The notes beneath the pieces are model-generated. The model searched no databases and had not been told where the DNA came from. It was given only the letters and a program-made list of their open reading frames with translations. Below, piece by piece: positions 24,609-26,294 of a DNA stretch of 26,294 nucleotides (the stretch's first letter is position 1; each line of letters opens with the position of its first letter). Source of the stretch: JBCCCJ01 sp039029315 (GTDB lineage Bacteria; Bacteroidota; Bacteroidia; J057); assembly GCA_039029315.1 (NCBI GenBank), contig JBCCGK010000140.1, forward strand, positions 1-26,294. The letters run 5' to 3'. The position numbers were made by a program, and so were the translations under genes.

Positions 24609-26060
24609 CTATTCTGATTTCCTATTCATGACCAATGGTTTGGGCTCAGGCTCATGGCCAGCGGGCCTTTGGTTGGCACCGTCCTTGTCGGTGTCACCAA
24701 TGTCAGATTGTATCCGCTCGGCCAGGGAAGCGATTTGCGCAACAATTTCAGGATGCTGATCTGCCAAATTATTTTCTTCTGCTATATCTGCTGACAAATC
24801 ATACAATCGGTAGGAACTGCTTCCCCTGTCTGAATTCCACATGATCTTTCTCCAGTCATCCCTCGCCAGATACAACTTCCATTGCCCATGTCTGATGGCT
24901 TGCAGTTGCTCCACCCGATAATAGAAGAAGGTCTCTCGGCCTGCCATTCGGATATGTGGATTCCGCAAGTGTGGACCAAGATTCATCCCATCTATGATGC
25001 GATCCCGGGGAAGTTCTGCTCCTGCAAGGAATGCCAAGGACGGCATCAGATCCATACTCGTGAAGAGCATAGAGCTTGTCTCTCCAGCGGGAATATGACC
25101 CGGCCATCGCAGAATACAAGGGACTCGGAAGCCCCCTTCCCCCAAGCCTCCCTTCCAATCAGACAGTGGCAGATTGCTCCCACCAAATCGGCTTGAAGCG
25201 CCATTGTCTGAGGAAAAAATAACAAGAGTATTCTCATCTATTCCTAATTTTTTCAGGCACTTCATGATTTCTCCTGTGGACCAATCCAACTCTTCTACGG
25301 CATCGCCATAGACACCATTCTGCGATTTGCCTAGAAAGTCCTCACTGGCAAACAGCGGATCGTGGGGAAAGGTATGCGGGAGGTATAGGAAAAAGGGATG
25401 TGCCTGATTTTCCTGAATAAACCGAATGGCTTCTTCTGTATAGCGTTTTGTCAGCGTGCTTTGCTCAGCCGGAGCCTCTATCACGCTTTCATTTCTCATC
25501 AATGGCAATGGAGGATTGATAGGAAATTGCTCTGTGCCCATATCATTGCTATAGGGGATGCCGAAATAGGAGTCGAATCCCTGTCGTGTAGGCAGGAATT
25601 GAGGCTGATCTCCCATATGCCATTTGCCGATGCAGGCAGTCTTATACTCCTTTTGTTTCAGCACTTCTGCCAAGCTTATCTCATCAGGATGCAAGCCTCT
25701 TTGGGCAACGGGAAACAGGACCATCCAGCCTTCTGTGCCCGCTGGCGGCCGTGCATTCTGATGCATATTGACCCTTCGTGGATAGCAGCCTGTCATCAGG
25801 CTGGACCTTGAAGGGGTACATACACTGCTTGTGACATAAAAATCTGTCAAACGAAGACCTTCGGCAGCCATCTGGTCGATATTGGGTGTGCGGTGTTTGG
25901 TGGAGCCGTAAACGCCGAGATCCCCATATCCCAGATCGTCACAGAAAATCAGGATGATGTTGGGAGGAGTTTCAGCCTTCTGATCCTGCTCTTCAGTTTG
26001 ACAAGAACAGAGAAGTGCCAATACAAAAAAGAAATTCCGAAATGAAGATGACATAACCAT
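24609..26060 (-). CDS. Arylsulfatase A-like sulfatase lipoprotein
   Basis: 483 residues from the ATG at 26060 (an ATG two codons later is equally possible). The signal ends in a lipobox-like LCSC with Cys20. The formylglycine motif is Cys81-Thr-Pro-Ser-Arg85 in SSVCTPSRSSLMTG. Metal and sulfate ligands include Asp41-Asp42 (FCDDLGYGD), GKWH with Lys146 and His148, His229 in LPHTFPHD, Asp285-Asn286 (SSDNG) and Lys303. The C-terminal sub-domain (HGQWKLYLARDD, RLYDLSADIAEENNLAD) is complete, so the enzyme is full length. It resembles arylsulfatase A and GalNAc-6-sulfatase types of family S1 more than the N-sulfatase-like enzyme at 15202, so the two probably act on different sulfate positions. It needs a formylglycine-generating enzyme from elsewhere. 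Confidence 0.94.
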   Translation of the reverse strand: MVMSSSFRNFFFVLALLCSCQTEEQDQKAETPPNIILIFCDDLGYGDLGVYGSTKHRTPNIDQMAAEGLRLTDFYVTSSVCTPSRSSLMTGCYPRRVNMHQNARPPAGTEGWMVLFPVAQRGLHPDEISLAEVLKQKEYKTACIGKWHMGDQPQFLPTRQGFDSYFGIPYSNDMGTEQFPINPPLPLMRNESVIEAPAEQSTLTKRYTEEAIRFIQENQAHPFFLYLPHTFPHDPLFASEDFLGKSQNGVYGDAVEELDWSTGEIMKCLKKLGIDENTLVIFSSDNGASSRFGGSNLPLSDWKGGLGEGGFRVPCILRWPGHIPAGETSSMLFTSMDLMPSLAFLAGAELPRDRIIDGMNLGPHLRNPHIRMAGRETFFYYRVEQLQAIRHGQWKLYLARDDWRKIMWNSDRGSSSYRLYDLSADIAEENNLADQHPEIVAQIASLAERIQSDIGDTDKDGANQRPAGHEPEPKPLVMNRKSE

Positions 26061-26294
26061 TGCCGTAAGATTGAGAGAAAGCTATGAGGGCAGAGAAGAT
26101 AAGTAAGTAGTTGGCCGGAATCAATGTGAGTTTGAGAATTAGGAACATGAGAAAAATAACTCTCAGATTTTGCGCATATATTTTTTCACAAGCCAAGGAA
26201 AAAAAGTTGAGTTTGGCGGGCCAAATGAAAGTTTTTCTGACATAGGATTGAGGAAAAAGATCAAGCAAAATCAAAAAATAAGCTTTCGATTTTG
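26061..26294 (-). other. Upstream region of the arylsulfatase gene with a 14-bp palindrome
   Basis: TTTGGCGGGCCAAA at 26212-26225 is a perfect 6-2-6 palindrome about 150 bp upstream of the sulfatase start. It has the shape of a LacI- or GntR-type operator, but no regulator gene is in view and no promoter was clear. An open minus-strand frame overlapping the gene start looks like chance. Confidence 0.3.

Overview
The window looks like chromosomal DNA of a marine or environmental Bacteroidota (Cytophagia/Saprospiria-like). Supporting signs are secreted proteins with short hydrophobic signal peptides or lipoboxes, almost no Shine-Dalgarno sequences, two sites resembling the Bacteroidota TTTG / TAnnTTTG promoter, outer-membrane beta-barrel proteins and many catabolic families. 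No rRNA, tRNA, CRISPR array or transposase gene was seen. Genus cannot be read from the sequence.

Almost every gene fits the breakdown of complex, probably sulfated, glycans. Bases 2-9654 (+) hold a beta-helix protein cut by the left edge, a SASA-family acetylesterase with an inserted jelly-roll domain, an unrelated-looking AAA ATPase with a PD-(D/E)XK-like tail, a Tat-exported Gfo/Idh/MocA oxidoreductase, a DUF1080 lipoprotein, a BNR/GH33-like sialidase and a second Tat-exported Gfo/Idh/MocA protein. A small secreted ricin-type beta-trefoil protein follows on the minus strand (9858-10457). Bases 10721-16680 (+) form a cassette best known from Planctomycetes: a PSCyt1/PSCyt2/PSD1 protein (DUF1549/DUF1553) with a CBM6-like insert, a DUF1501 protein 5 bp downstream, and a heparan N-sulfatase-like sulfatase. 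On the minus strand come a beta-barrel-like protein (16725-17654) and a GH127 beta-L-arabinofuranosidase-type enzyme (18224-20245). Bases 21066-24519 (+) hold another outer-membrane beta-barrel protein, a secreted alpha/beta-hydrolase esterase and a third Tat Gfo/Idh/MocA protein. An arylsulfatase lipoprotein (24609-26060, minus) ends the window.

A plausible joint picture: lipoprotein and periplasmic enzymes remove sulfate, acetyl, sialyl-like and arabinofuranosyl-like groups, while the Gfo/Idh/MocA proteins with DUF1080 carry out redox-assisted (3-keto) glycoside cleavage. No SusC/SusD pair, transporter, regulator or sulfatase-maturating enzyme is present, so the window is part of a larger region. 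The substrate cannot be named.

The non-coding DNA is unusually structured. It contains two 40-bp palindromes with near-identical ends (3310-3349, directly before the ATPase, and 17762-17801), an array of 27-bp repeats whose hairpin stems change in a compensatory way (17907-18042) followed by an inverted partner, a 161-bp MITE-like palindrome flanked by TAA (22795-22955) right at the esterase stop codon, two inverted repeats between convergent genes (9667-9847) and one textbook terminator (21857-21893).
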